Assembly: GCA_025928545.1 (NCBI GenBank)
Contig: JAICJH010000011.1
Span: forward strand, 56,998-120,997
DNA from: Bryobacteraceae bacterium
GTDB lineage: Bacteria > Acidobacteriota > Terriglobia > Bryobacterales > Bryobacteraceae
Direction of reading: 5' to 3'
Length of the DNA: 64,000 bases
Positions 26,780 to 36,021 of this stretch are shown piece by piece. Under the pieces are notes generated by a model. That model did no database searches. It had not been told where the DNA came from and saw nothing but the letters and a program-made list of their open reading frames with translations. Position 1 is the stretch's first letter; the number at the start of each line of letters is the position of its first letter. A program made the translations under genes and the position numbers.

Positions 26780-27550
26780 TTGAAAGAACCTTGGCGCACT
26801 GCGATCGTCCAGGCGGACGATTCCACTATCCGGCTACGCGGCTACGACATCACCGAGCTGATGCAGCGGGCGACGTTTGCCGACACCGTTTTCCTGCTCC
26901 ATCGCGAGCGTTTGCCGAATCCACATGAGCGGCGGCTGCTGGACGCCATTCTGACGTCGGTGGCCGATCACGGCTCGGGAGCTCCATCGTGCGCCACTGC
27001 GCGGTTGGCGGCTTCGGGCAACCGGGAATCGTTATCGGCTGCAATCGCGGCGGGGATTCTGGCGGTGGGTGACGATCATGGCGGTGCGGGGGCTGCCTGC
27101 ATGGAAATGATCGCGGCAGGCCTGGCGCTGGGACGAGAGAAATCGCTTTCGATTCCGGATGCCGCGCGGGAAGTGGTCGACAATGCCAGGGCAGCGAAGA
27201 AGCGGCTGCCGGGCATGGGACATCGCGTGCATTCGGTGGATCCGCGCACGGCGGTATTGTTTGCGATGGCGCGAGCAGAAGGCGTGGCCGGCGACGGCGT
27301 GCTGTTTATGGAAGCGCTGGACGCCGCAACGCGCGAAAAAATCAAGCCGCTGCCAATCAATATCGATGGCGCGCTGGCTGCGATTCTGCACGATCTGGGC
27401 TTTCCACCGGCGGCGGGCAAATTGATTTTCATTATCGGGCGCGTTGCGGGTCTCACGGCGGAAGTCGCCGAGGAATACCTGCGCGAAAAGCCCATGCGGA
27501 TTCGCGTGCCTGTCGAGTATGACGGCGTGCCGCCGCGATCCATGGAATAA
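26780..27550 (+). CDS. Citrate synthase-like/citryl-CoA lyase-like protein
   Basis: A 256-residue member of the citrate synthase superfamily, with a TTG start. It lacks the large N-terminal part of true citrate synthases (about 370-430 residues) and matches the size of citryl-CoA lyase (Ccl) or the C-terminal lyase part of ATP citrate lyase. Catalytic signatures are GDDHGGAGAAC and GMGHRVHSVDPR (His and Arg), then DGALAAILHDLGFPP. No citryl-CoA synthetase subunits are nearby, so a full reverse-TCA role is unsupported. It lies 14 bases before the CoA-acylating aldehyde dehydrogenase, so the two probably share a pathway. Confidence 0.78.
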   Translation: MKEPWRTAIVQADDSTIRLRGYDITELMQRATFADTVFLLHRERLPNPHERRLLDAILTSVADHGSGAPSCATARLAASGNRESLSAAIAAGILAVGDDHGGAGAACMEMIAAGLALGREKSLSIPDAAREVVDNARAAKKRLPGMGHRVHSVDPRTAVLFAMARAEGVAGDGVLFMEALDAATREKIKPLPINIDGALAAILHDLGFPPAAGKLIFIIGRVAGLTAEVAEEYLREKPMRIRVPVEYDGVPPRSME

Positions 27551-27564
27551 GAAGCGAGATTCGA

Positions 27565-28965
27565 ATGGCGAGAGCAATTACCGAGCAGGAGAAGAACGTC
27601 GCTGCGACTTTGCTGGTGAAGGCGCGCGCGGCGATGGCGGAGATCGAGAGCTACGATCAGGAGCGTGTTGACCGGCTTTGCCGCGCGGTGGCATGGGCTA
27701 CGGCCAATCTGGAAACCGCGACCCGGCTCGCCAACATGAGCGTCGACGAGAGCGGTATGGGCGGGCGGCAGCCAACCCGGCGTGCCAAGGTTGCCGGAAT
27801 TCTGCGCGATGCGCTGCGGCAGAAGAGCATGGGCATCATCGAAGAGATTCCGGAGAAGGGAATCGTCAAGTACGCGAAACCGGCGGGAGTTGTGGCGGCG
27901 CTGATTCCGGTGACGAGTCCATATGTGACGCCGGCGGGCATGGCGATTTATGCGATCAAGTGCAAAGACGCGGTGATCTTCTGCCCGCATCCCGCCAGCA
28001 AAAAGACCACGAACGAGACGGTTCGCGCGATGCGGGCGGCGCTGAAAAAGCTTGGCGCGCCGGAAGATATTTTGCAGTGCGTCGAGTCCCCGAGCATTCC
28101 TCTCTCGCAGGAGATCATGTCGATCTGCGATGTGACGATGGCGACCGGTGGGCAGGCCATGGTGCGGGCGGCTTATAGTTCCGGCAAGCCTGCATTGGGC
28201 GTGGGGGCGGGGAACGCCACCATGGTGTTCGACGAAACGGCGGATATCGAAATCGCGGCGCGGAATACGCGGATCAGCAAGACGAACGACAACGGCTCTG
28301 GCTGTTCAGCGGACGGAAATCTGATTGTCGACAGCTCCATTTACGATGCCTTCCTGAAGCAGTTGCAGGATGAGGGCGGATATCTTGTGAACCAGCGCGA
28401 AAAGGCGTTGTTGCAGGCGGCTTACTGGGATGCGGAAGGGCACCGAACGCCGGCGACGATTGCGCGGTCGGCGGATGTCGTTGCGAAGCTGGCCGGGTTT
28501 GAGATTCCGGAGGGCAAGAGTTTTTTCATCGTGCCCGAAGAGCACATCGGGAAAGAGTATTTGTTCTCGACGGAGAAGCTGGGAGTTGTGCTTTCGATTT
28601 TCAGAGCCGCCGATTGGCCAACCACGTTGGACATGGTGAAGCAGATTTACGAAACGGGCGGACGCGGGCATTCCTGCGGAATCTATTCGTGGAACGATGC
28701 GCACATTAATGAGCTGGCGCTGATGGCTCCGGTGAGCCGGATGATGGTTCGACAGATTCAGTCGAGTTCAAATGCCGGGACGTTTACCAATGGCATGCCG
28801 ATGACTTCGAGCATGGGTTGCGGGTACTGGGGCGGGAACAGCACGAATGAGAATGTCTCGCTCAAGCACTATATGAATGTGACCTGGGTGAGCCGGCCGA
28901 TCGCGGAGGATCGGCCTTCGGACGAAGAGTTGTTCGGAGAGTTTTTCAACAGCGAGACTTTTTAG
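27565..28965 (+). CDS. CoA-acylating aldehyde dehydrogenase, SauS/succinate-semialdehyde dehydrogenase-like
   Basis: A 466-residue aldehyde dehydrogenase-fold enzyme of the CoA-acylating branch (as in AdhE, EutE, SucD, SauS). Visible are the nucleotide-binding GVVAALIPVTSPYVTP, CPHPASKKTTNETV, and the catalytic Cys in NDNGSGCSADGN (~residue 250), plus GVGAGNATMVFDETADIEIAA. It would convert an aldehyde to its acyl-CoA with NAD(P)+. The closest recalled group is sulfoacetaldehyde dehydrogenase (SauS), but substrate specificity within this branch cannot be read from sequence. It follows the citrate synthase-like gene by 14 bases. Confidence 0.82.
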   Translation: MARAITEQEKNVAATLLVKARAAMAEIESYDQERVDRLCRAVAWATANLETATRLANMSVDESGMGGRQPTRRAKVAGILRDALRQKSMGIIEEIPEKGIVKYAKPAGVVAALIPVTSPYVTPAGMAIYAIKCKDAVIFCPHPASKKTTNETVRAMRAALKKLGAPEDILQCVESPSIPLSQEIMSICDVTMATGGQAMVRAAYSSGKPALGVGAGNATMVFDETADIEIAARNTRISKTNDNGSGCSADGNLIVDSSIYDAFLKQLQDEGGYLVNQREKALLQAAYWDAEGHRTPATIARSADVVAKLAGFEIPEGKSFFIVPEEHIGKEYLFSTEKLGVVLSIFRAADWPTTLDMVKQIYETGGRGHSCGIYSWNDAHINELALMAPVSRMMVRQIQSSSNAGTFTNGMPMTSSMGCGYWGGNSTNENVSLKHYMNVTWVSRPIAEDRPSDEELFGEFFNSETF

Positions 28966-28981
28966 CAGTGTCCGTGCCGGC

Positions 28982-29326
28982 TTAGCTTTTGTTTTTCTTA
29001 GTAGTTGGCTTCGGTTTCATGGCGCCTACCCAGGCGTAACTGAAGTCGAAATATTTCTTCAGCTCTTTAGTTTTGGCGAGCAGCGTGTCCGGAACCTCGA
29101 CGTATTCCTTCTGCACAACTCCGTAGGCCACGCATAGCTTCGCGTTGTATTTCTTCAGGAAAGCTTCGCGCTCTTCAGGCGGAAGGCGCAGCTCAAGCTT
29201 GCCCTCTTTGCTGAGGTAACTGAACATGTGGCCGTTCAGCGAAGTGTACGGTACCGTCGCGCCTTTACGCGTGACAGCCGGATTAGTGGCTACCAGCTTT
29301 TCGTAGAGCTCAAGGCTGTCCGGCAT
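28982..29326 (-). CDS. TfoX N-terminal domain-like protein
   Basis: A small 114-residue cytoplasmic protein resembling the TfoX/Sxy N-terminal domain: KGATVPYTSLNGHMFSYL, then LELRLPPEEREAFLKKY and VVQKEYVEVPDTLL. The C-terminus is a Lys-rich tail. TfoX itself regulates competence, but small single-domain members are widespread and uncharacterised. It lies 15 bases downstream of the quinoprotein gene on the same strand, so it may be the last gene of that operon. Confidence 0.7.
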   Translation of the reverse strand: MPDSLELYEKLVATNPAVTRKGATVPYTSLNGHMFSYLSKEGKLELRLPPEEREAFLKKYNAKLCVAYGVVQKEYVEVPDTLLAKTKELKKYFDFSYAWVGAMKPKPTTKKNKS

Positions 29327-29341
29327 TCACCAGACATTGTA

Positions 29342-31264
29342 TTATTTGCCGGGCAGGGCGAAGGCGACAACGGCGTCCGACGTCGGATCGCGAAGGAAGC
29401 CACCACCAGCTGCGGACACTACGACGTATTGCTTGCCATCGCGACCGAGGTACGTGGCGGGAATCGAGTGCGCCGGGGCGTCTACCTTCACGGCCCAGAG
29501 CTCTTTGCCGTTTCTGGCGTCGAAGGCGCGAAATTTTCCGTCTGTTGTCGCGCCGATGAAGATGAGGTTGCCCGCCGTCGCGATACCGCCGCCGGTGTTG
29601 GGCGTACCGGTTTTCAGGCCCTTCGCCATCAGTTCATCGAAAGCGCCGAGGGGAGCGCGCCAGGCGATATCGCCCGTGTTGGCGTTGACTGCTACGAGTT
29701 CACCCCACGGTGGAGGCGCGCAGGAATAACGAGTCTCGGGCTGCCAGAAGCGACCACCTTCCGGCGTAACTTTACCGAAGGTCGGGCCGGAACCGCCTGC
29801 CGCTCCACGTCCACCGCGTCCGCCGCCTGAAGCTCCGCCGGGACCGCCACCGCCAGGGCCACCGGCAAAGCCGCCGGAGCCACCGCGTCCACCGCCCCGA
29901 CCTCCGCCGCCCGAACCGCCACGTCCACCACCGCGCGCGGCGCCTGGCTGGCGCGCTTCAATATGCCCCCACTGGCCCGCGTTCATCACGTTGGTGAAAA
30001 TGAGACCGAGTGTGGGGTTGAACGACGTTCCGTTCCAGTTACCGCCGCCGATGGCGCCGGGATACTCGACAACATCCTGATCTACTTTCCAGGCGTTGTA
30101 CGGGACAGCATCTGTGAGCTTGTATTTGTCGACCAGACCCTGGCAATAAGCCGCGAGTTCGGGAGTGACGTCTTTCGGAATTTCCGACATCTTCATCGCA
30201 ACTCTGGCGATAGGCTCCGGCTTGACCGGGAAAGGCTGAGTGGGCGACGACTTCTCGCCAGGCACCGTGCTCTGCGGAACCGGACGTTCTTCAAGGCCGA
30301 AAATGGGCTTGCCGTTGCGGCGGTCGAAAATGAACATGAGCCCGACCTTGCCCATGTGGACGACTGCGGGAATTCTCACGCCTTTCTGAACGATGTCGAT
30401 CAGCGTTGGAGCGGCGGCTGAATCGAAATCCCAAAGATCGTGATGGACCAGTTGCTGGTACCACTTGAGCTTGCCGGTATTGGCATCGAGCGCGACAAGA
30501 GAGGTGCCGTAGAGCGTATCGCCGGGGCGGCTGACACCAACGTAATCTGGTGAAGGCGGCGCAGTGGGAATAAACGCCATGCCCATGGCCGTATCGACTG
30601 TGATGTGTCCCCAGACGTTGACGCCGCCGGTGGTTTGCCAGGCATCGTTTTCCCAGGTTTCATGGCCGGGCTCGCCGGGCTGCGGGACCAGGTTGAAGGT
30701 CCACACGAGCGCGCCGGTACGCAGATTCCACGCGCGCACGAGGCGGTCCATGCTGGGAGCGATCAGGTTGTCTTTGTAGATCGCGGGAGGCGACTGCATG
30801 CGGGTTCCGATGTCGACGAGCCCATCCGTGCCGAATCCGGGGATCGGCTTGCCGGTCTTGGCGTCCAGAGCCACAATACTGTTGCCAACGCCGCCGATCA
30901 CACGGGCAGGCGATTTCGCATCGCCGGGCCAGTAGGATACGCCGCGTTCGGTAGTGCCGGTGGCATCGTACTTCCAGATCTGCTTTCCGGTAATAGCATC
31001 GACCGCGAAATAGCCGTTCGCAGCGGAGATGTACATCACGCTGTCGACGACGATGGGCGTCATCTCATTCTGGGCGTTGGGCGCGCCGGTGTGGAAAGTC
31101 CAGGCCTTCTCCAGCTTCGTGACATTGCTGGTGTTGATCTGGGCCAGTTTGGAGAAGCGGGTGGAACCCTGGTCCTGCCCGAAGGAAGCCCAGTTCGACT
31201 GCCCGAAGACATACCCGCTCAGCAGCGCTGTGGCCGCGCTCACTATTAAGACTTGTCGTTTCAT
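29342..31264 (-). CDS. Exported PQQ-type quinoprotein dehydrogenase
   Basis: A 640-residue periplasmic beta-propeller protein with a signal peptide ending near YVFGQ. Repeated tryptophan-docking-like units (GKQIWKYDATG, GALVWTFNLV, GKLKWYQQLVHHDLWDFD, GDIAWRAPLG, GKELWAVK) show the quinoprotein alcohol/glucose dehydrogenase fold; the GELVAVNANTGDIAW stretch is typical. A Gly/Arg-rich low-complexity insert of about 55 residues (around 440-500) interrupts the propeller, an unusual insertion. It is likely a PQQ-dependent dehydrogenase that passes electrons to the respiratory chain. PQQ synthesis genes are not in the window. It lies 21 bases after thuA. Confidence 0.85.
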   Translation of the reverse strand: MKRQVLIVSAATALLSGYVFGQSNWASFGQDQGSTRFSKLAQINTSNVTKLEKAWTFHTGAPNAQNEMTPIVVDSVMYISAANGYFAVDAITGKQIWKYDATGTTERGVSYWPGDAKSPARVIGGVGNSIVALDAKTGKPIPGFGTDGLVDIGTRMQSPPAIYKDNLIAPSMDRLVRAWNLRTGALVWTFNLVPQPGEPGHETWENDAWQTTGGVNVWGHITVDTAMGMAFIPTAPPSPDYVGVSRPGDTLYGTSLVALDANTGKLKWYQQLVHHDLWDFDSAAAPTLIDIVQKGVRIPAVVHMGKVGLMFIFDRRNGKPIFGLEERPVPQSTVPGEKSSPTQPFPVKPEPIARVAMKMSEIPKDVTPELAAYCQGLVDKYKLTDAVPYNAWKVDQDVVEYPGAIGGGNWNGTSFNPTLGLIFTNVMNAGQWGHIEARQPGAARGGGRGGSGGGGRGGGRGGSGGFAGGPGGGGPGGASGGGRGGRGAAGGSGPTFGKVTPEGGRFWQPETRYSCAPPPWGELVAVNANTGDIAWRAPLGAFDELMAKGLKTGTPNTGGGIATAGNLIFIGATTDGKFRAFDARNGKELWAVKVDAPAHSIPATYLGRDGKQYVVVSAAGGGFLRDPTSDAVVAFALPGK

Positions 31265-31285
31265 TTTGTTCTCCGGACTTATGAC

Positions 31286-32263
31286 TCAGCGTGCGGGCGC
31301 GGCATTCACATTGGCCGGAGCCGCGACGTAAGGCTTCGGCGTCACGTCGGCATCGGTCAGCCCCAACGACCACTTGATGGCTTCGAAATACATGTGATAG
31401 ACGTCGGGGTTGTCCCAGTTTTTCGCGTCATGCGCGAACGAGCCGTAGAAGACGCGGCCTTTGCCGTACATCTTGGCCCACGCCAGCGGGAAATCGCCAT
31501 TCGTGCTGTGGACGTTCTGGTTTGGCGGCATCTTCGAAATATCCAGCCGCAGAACCACGTGGCTCTTTTCGCGGGAGAATTCTTTCACCTGATAGAACTC
31601 ATCGGTGAAGCCGAAAGTTGGCGGGAATTGCTTCGTGGCAGGGAAAGCCGGATCTTCATTGATAACGGTACCCGGAACTGAGCCGTAGGGATGTTCGTCG
31701 AAACTTCCGCCGAGCATGTCGACGAAAGCGGGCCATGAGTTGAGGGCAGTGAGTGCTGTGTGGGCTGCGACGAAGCCTTTGCCATCGTCATGCACGAACT
31801 TCAGCAGGTCGGCGCGCTGCCCTTCGTCGAGCTGGATTTCGCGGTGCCCGAGGAAGAAGATGGCATCGGCCGTGGCCAGGCTGGGGCCGCCGCTGGCCGG
31901 CGAGCCTGTCGTCATCAGCGGTTTATAAGAAACGATGTTGGAATCGGTGCGGATATAGGTGTCCCAGAGATTTGATTCATAGCCGAGCCGTTCGATCAGC
32001 GCTAAGGCATGGGAGGTGAAATCGTGCTGGGCAATTCCGTTGCGGGTATCGGCCCAGGCGAGCACCACCTTCTTGGTGCGAGGGGCGCGGCCGCCTCCAC
32101 CGCCGCCACGTCCGCCGCGTCCGGAACCGCCGCGGCCACCACCGGGTCCGGCGCCGGGACCTTGCGGGGCTGCCCCCGGGTTCTGCTGGGCAATTGCCCA
32201 AACAGCCAGAAACGATACGGCGAGAGCGCCAACGACGAGGCGCGTTTTGGTGAAAGCGAACAT
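31286..32263 (-). CDS. Exported ThuA domain protein
   Basis: A 325-residue protein with a signal sequence (VVGALAVSFLAVWAIAQQ), a Gly/Arg-rich spacer (~30-60), then a ThuA-like (glutamine amidotransferase-like fold) domain. Family strings include GIAQHDFTSHALALIE, DAIFFLGHREIQLDEGQ, GKGFVAAHTAL, MLGGSFDEHPYG, FTDEFYQVKEF and GRVFYGSFAHDAKNWDN. ThuA proteins are linked to trehalose and sugar utilisation; the exported forms are widespread in soil bacteria with carbohydrate-degrading loci. It is the first gene of the thuA-quinoprotein-TfoX run, and lies back to back with the TonB receptor. Confidence 0.88.
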   Translation of the reverse strand: MFAFTKTRLVVGALAVSFLAVWAIAQQNPGAAPQGPGAGPGGGRGGSGRGGRGGGGGGRAPRTKKVVLAWADTRNGIAQHDFTSHALALIERLGYESNLWDTYIRTDSNIVSYKPLMTTGSPASGGPSLATADAIFFLGHREIQLDEGQRADLLKFVHDDGKGFVAAHTALTALNSWPAFVDMLGGSFDEHPYGSVPGTVINEDPAFPATKQFPPTFGFTDEFYQVKEFSREKSHVVLRLDISKMPPNQNVHSTNGDFPLAWAKMYGKGRVFYGSFAHDAKNWDNPDVYHMYFEAIKWSLGLTDADVTPKPYVAAPANVNAAPAR

Positions 32264-32370
32264 ACTATCTCCCTGAAGCCGGGTTGAAACGGGAACTCCG
32301 GCGTTGCATAGTCCGAGGCTTGCGGAATGCTCGATTTACCCTAGCACCTGGTTCGGCGATGGAGGCTGTT

Positions 32371-32392
32371 GTAACGGTTCCAACACCGTTAC
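32371..32392. promoter_or_regulatory. Palindromic operator candidate upstream of the TonB receptor
   Basis: A perfect inverted repeat GTAACGGT-N6-ACCGTTAC lies between the divergent thuA (start 32263) and TonB receptor (start 32547) genes. A single half-site with the same CACCGTTAC 9-mer follows at 32449-32457, 65 bases later, about six helical turns. This is the usual layout of a transcription factor site pair. The regulator is not identified; no adjacent regulator gene is seen. Confidence 0.55.
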
Positions 32393-32448
32393 CTGCCGGA
32401 TGAAACCAGGCTAAGTCTATTGCTTTCAGTGAGGTGTTTACGTATGGG

Positions 32449-32457
32449 CACCGTTAC
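32449..32457. promoter_or_regulatory. Half-site CACCGTTAC
   Basis: Exact repeat of the right arm of the palindrome at 32371-32392 (CACCGTTAC at 32384-32392), 65 bases downstream and 90 bases before the TonB receptor start. Supports a shared DNA-binding protein, but a 9-base match could be chance. Confidence 0.35.
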
Positions 32458-32546
32458 TTTGTTGTTACGCGGGTTTTTTCGATGCTACGATCAGTCGCGG
32501 TTACATCGTCTTCAGGCCAAAGTCTGGCTCAATCAGGGAGTAGCAA

Positions 32547-35500
32547 ATGAAATTCCTCGTCCGAACAGCATTCCTTGCACTCGCGTTCTCCGCATTTATG
32601 TGGGCGCAGGGCACCTCGCAAATCTCCGGGACCGTCAACGATCCCACCGGCGCCGCCATTCCGGGCGCGAATATCAGGATCACGCAGACCGACACCGGGC
32701 TCGTGCGTAACGTGGTTACCTCGCAGGACGGGCAGTACGTTCTTCCCAATCTCCCTATCGGCAGCTACCGGATGGAAGTCTCCAAGCAGGGCTTCAGCAC
32801 TTTTGTTCAGCCGGGAATCATTCTGGAAGTCAACACCAATCCGGCGATCAATCCGACGCTCAAAGTGGGTGCGATCAGCGATCAGGTCACTGTAGAAGCG
32901 GAGGCTCTGGCTGTCGAAACTCACAGCACGGGCGTTGGCCAGGTGATCAACCATGAAGAAGTCGTCGACCTGCCTTTGAATGCACGCGAGCCAACTCAGC
33001 TGATCCTGCTGGCCGGAATGGCGACGACTCAGGGCGTGGTGGCGAACGATCTGAATACGAACAAGAACTTCCCCACCATCACAATTTCCGTGGCGGGCGG
33101 CAACGCGAATCAGATCGCGTTCACTTTGGACGGTGGCACGGCCAACGATCCTTTCAACGGACTGAACCAGCCGCTTCCAGTCCCCGACGCGCTCCAGGAA
33201 TTCAAGGTGGAAACCAGTTCAGTGGGCGCGCAGACGGGGCAGCACGCCGCGGCATCCGTGACGGTGGCTACCCGTTCGGGCACGAATTCACTACACGGCA
33301 ACGTTTTCAACTACAACCGCAACTATTTGTTTAACGCTCGCAGCGCGACCGCACTGGTTCGCGACAGCTTGAAACAGAATCAGTTTGGCGGCACCATTGG
33401 CGGCGCAATCATCAAGAACAAGCTGTTCTTCTTTGTGGGCGAGGAATCGACCATCAAGCGCTCGAACCCTGGCGATTCGTCGGGAAACTCGATGACACCG
33501 GCGATGCTGACCGGCGATTTTTCGGTGATCGCTTCAACGCAGTGCCGCACCACGGCGATTACGCTGAACAGCCCGGCGGGGTACTGGGTGGGCAATAAGA
33601 TCGCTCCCTCGCTGATGGATCCCATCGCGATGAATATTGCCAAGCTGCTTCCGACTACAGGGCAGGTGAACGGCTGCGGTCTGTTCAACTATCAGACCGG
33701 CGCAAATCAGCGGCAATATCAGATTCCTGTCAAGGTGGATTACACGATCAACGCGAAGCAGAGTGCGTTCGTGCGCTACCAGCTTTCGAACAATTACACG
33801 CCGCTCCAGTACGATCCGAACAATCCGTTGTTCACCGAAGGCTCAACCGGGCAGGAGAACAACATTCAGTCCACTGTCGTCGGCTATACCTACACCATCT
33901 CGCCGACACTGGTATCCAGTTCGCATATCACAGCAAACCGCGGCCTGAATCCGCGCTTCACGCCGGCCTTCAAAACTCCGGCCGATTTCGGGATTCCGAT
34001 TACGAGCTTTGTGCCGGCTTCGCTCAACATGAGCGTGACGGGCGGTTTCAATCTCGGTCAGAATCCGGGATACTTCAACACGCTGACTTACTCGGGTGCG
34101 CAGGATTTCACCTGGGTGAAGGGTAAGCATCAGGTAGCGTTCGGCGCATCTTATATTCGGGCTTACATGCATGCGCAGAACGTGCGCGGCGTGAACGGAA
34201 ACCTGAATTTCACCGGGCAGTATTCGAACACGGCAGGTACAACGGGCCTGGGCTACGCGGATTTCGTTACCGGCCAGCTCAACCAGTTTGGTCAGGGCCG
34301 GCCGTTTTACGACAACGACACGTCGGATTATTACGGGATTTACGTGCAGGACGCGTGGCGCCTCAGCCGCACGTTCAGCATGAATCTCGGCCTGCGTTTC
34401 GAACCGTATCTGCCGCAGCGCAATACGGACAATTATGTGGAAGCGTTCAGCATGTCCAATTTCCTGGCCAATAAGTTCGGAACTCCGCCGCAGTCCTCGC
34501 CGGCTCTGACGCCGCCTCCGGGCCTGATCTTCAGCGGCGATCAGGGTTATCCGCCGAACCAGCAATACAATTTCCGCGCAAATCACTGGCTGCCGCGCGT
34601 AGGAATCGTGTGGGATCCGTTCGGTAACGGCAAGACGTCCATTCGGGCATCTTACGGCTTGCTGTATGACAACCCGCACATGTTCTTCTACACCCGCGTT
34701 TCGAATAATCCGCCATGGGGCGCGACGACGACACGCTCGGGTGGGCCGTTCCCGCTGTCGAATCCGTGGGCTGGATATGCGGGAGGTAATCCCTTCCTTG
34801 CGTCAACCACCGGCGGTAAATCGTTCGGCTTCTTCCCGACGGCTGGTGTTTATGCGGTCTCCGATCCGAATCTGAAATCGAATCAGGAGAACACCTGGAA
34901 CCTGGCGATTCAGCGGCAGGTTGGTAAGTGGCTGCTTTCCGCATCCTACGTTGGAAACCATTCGGCGCACCTGTGGAGTGGGAGGGAACTCAATCCGCAG
35001 ATCTATATTCCTGGCAACTGCACAGCGGGCCAGTATGGGCTGACCTCGGCGGGAGCGTGTTCATCCACCAGCGCCGCGAACACCGCGGCACGGCGCAAGC
35101 TCACCATTCTGAATCCGACCTGGGGACCCTACTACAACACCATCGCCCTGGTCGATGGCGGCAGCACTTCCAGCTATAACGGCATGATCCTCTCTGCGCA
35201 GCATCGCTTGTCGAGCAACTTCAGCGTACTGGGCAATTGGACCTATTCCCACTGCATCGCGGATCCGTCGACAACGGAGATCACAGGGGCTTCTTATCTG
35301 AACCCCGACGACCGCGGCGCGGACCGCTCGAACTGCAGTTCGGATCATCGGCAGCTGGTGAACATTTCGGGTGTCATCACGTCGCCGAAAGTCCAGGGCA
35401 AGCTGCTCGGGCTGCTTGCCAACGGCTGGCAGGCGTCGCCGATCTTCAACTGGCGCACAGGCAATCTGGCCACCGCTACGTATGGCAGCGACGTTGCGCT

Positions 35501-35891
35501 GACCGGCGCGGGCAACCAGAGAGCGCAGCAGGTGATGGATAACGTTTACGGAGACGGCTCGGTCGATCACTACCTGAATCTGGCGGCCTTCCTCCAGCCG
35601 ACACAGGGAGCGAAGGGCGTTTATGCCACCACGCGGCCGTTTACAATCAGCGGTCCCAACGTGATGAATATCGATCTGTCGTTGTCACGTAATTTCAAGG
35701 TGCGGGAACGCGGCACCCTGACATTCCGCGCGGAGGCTTTCAATCTGCCGAACAGCGTGATGTTCGGACCGCCGGCGACGGGCGTTACGGCGACAACGTT
35801 CGGGAAGCTGAGTCCGCAGGCGCAGAGTTCCGCGCCCGGCAACAACACAACGGCACGCATCATGCAGTTTGCGCTGAAGTATGCGTTCTGA
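32547..35891 (+). CDS. Oar-like TonB-dependent receptor with carboxypeptidase-regulatory domain
   Basis: A 1114-residue outer-membrane receptor. After a signal peptide (ending FSAFMWAQG) comes a CarboxypepD_reg-like beta-sandwich (ISGTVNDPTGAAIPGANIRI, ~residues 27-120), a plug domain (VDLPLNARE, FTLDGGTANDPFNG) and a long beta barrel ending in the terminal aromatic QFALKYAF. The Oar-like group is expanded in Acidobacteria and imports bulky substrates, often plant polymers. An AATCAGGGAGTA ribosome-binding region precedes the ATG. It is transcribed away from thuA and the quinoprotein, with the operator candidate at 32371 between. The strong terminator at 35914 ends it. Confidence 0.93.
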   Translation: MKFLVRTAFLALAFSAFMWAQGTSQISGTVNDPTGAAIPGANIRITQTDTGLVRNVVTSQDGQYVLPNLPIGSYRMEVSKQGFSTFVQPGIILEVNTNPAINPTLKVGAISDQVTVEAEALAVETHSTGVGQVINHEEVVDLPLNAREPTQLILLAGMATTQGVVANDLNTNKNFPTITISVAGGNANQIAFTLDGGTANDPFNGLNQPLPVPDALQEFKVETSSVGAQTGQHAAASVTVATRSGTNSLHGNVFNYNRNYLFNARSATALVRDSLKQNQFGGTIGGAIIKNKLFFFVGEESTIKRSNPGDSSGNSMTPAMLTGDFSVIASTQCRTTAITLNSPAGYWVGNKIAPSLMDPIAMNIAKLLPTTGQVNGCGLFNYQTGANQRQYQIPVKVDYTINAKQSAFVRYQLSNNYTPLQYDPNNPLFTEGSTGQENNIQSTVVGYTYTISPTLVSSSHITANRGLNPRFTPAFKTPADFGIPITSFVPASLNMSVTGGFNLGQNPGYFNTLTYSGAQDFTWVKGKHQVAFGASYIRAYMHAQNVRGVNGNLNFTGQYSNTAGTTGLGYADFVTGQLNQFGQGRPFYDNDTSDYYGIYVQDAWRLSRTFSMNLGLRFEPYLPQRNTDNYVEAFSMSNFLANKFGTPPQSSPALTPPPGLIFSGDQGYPPNQQYNFRANHWLPRVGIVWDPFGNGKTSIRASYGLLYDNPHMFFYTRVSNNPPWGATTTRSGGPFPLSNPWAGYAGGNPFLASTTGGKSFGFFPTAGVYAVSDPNLKSNQENTWNLAIQRQVGKWLLSASYVGNHSAHLWSGRELNPQIYIPGNCTAGQYGLTSAGACSSTSAANTAARRKLTILNPTWGPYYNTIALVDGGSTSSYNGMILSAQHRLSSNFSVLGNWTYSHCIADPSTTEITGASYLNPDDRGADRSNCSSDHRQLVNISGVITSPKVQGKLLGLLANGWQASPIFNWRTGNLATATYGSDVALTGAGNQRAQQVMDNVYGDGSVDHYLNLAAFLQPTQGAKGVYATTRPFTISGPNVMNIDLSLSRNFKVRERGTLTFRAEAFNLPNSVMFGPPATGVTATTFGKLSPQAQSSAPGNNTTARIMQFALKYAF

Positions 35892-35913
35892 GCGTTTGAG
35901 GTAAATGAATGAT

Positions 35914-35953
35914 CCGGCAGCCGGGCAGGGAATTGACCCTGTCCGGCTGCTGG
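35914..35953 (+). terminator. Hairpin terminator of the TonB receptor
   Basis: Arms CCGGCAGCCGGGCAGGG (35914-35930) and CCCTGTCCGGCTGCTGG (35937-35953) pair over 17 positions, with two G-T wobble positions and loop AATTGA, followed by TTTCCCG. It lies 22 bases after the stop codon. The U-tract is short, so termination efficiency is unclear. Confidence 0.72.
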
Positions 35954-36021
35954 TTTCCCGAAAACAAATGGTACGGTAAGTTGAATCGATTGCATCCCGC
36001 ACGAACTGATTGGCCGCATAT

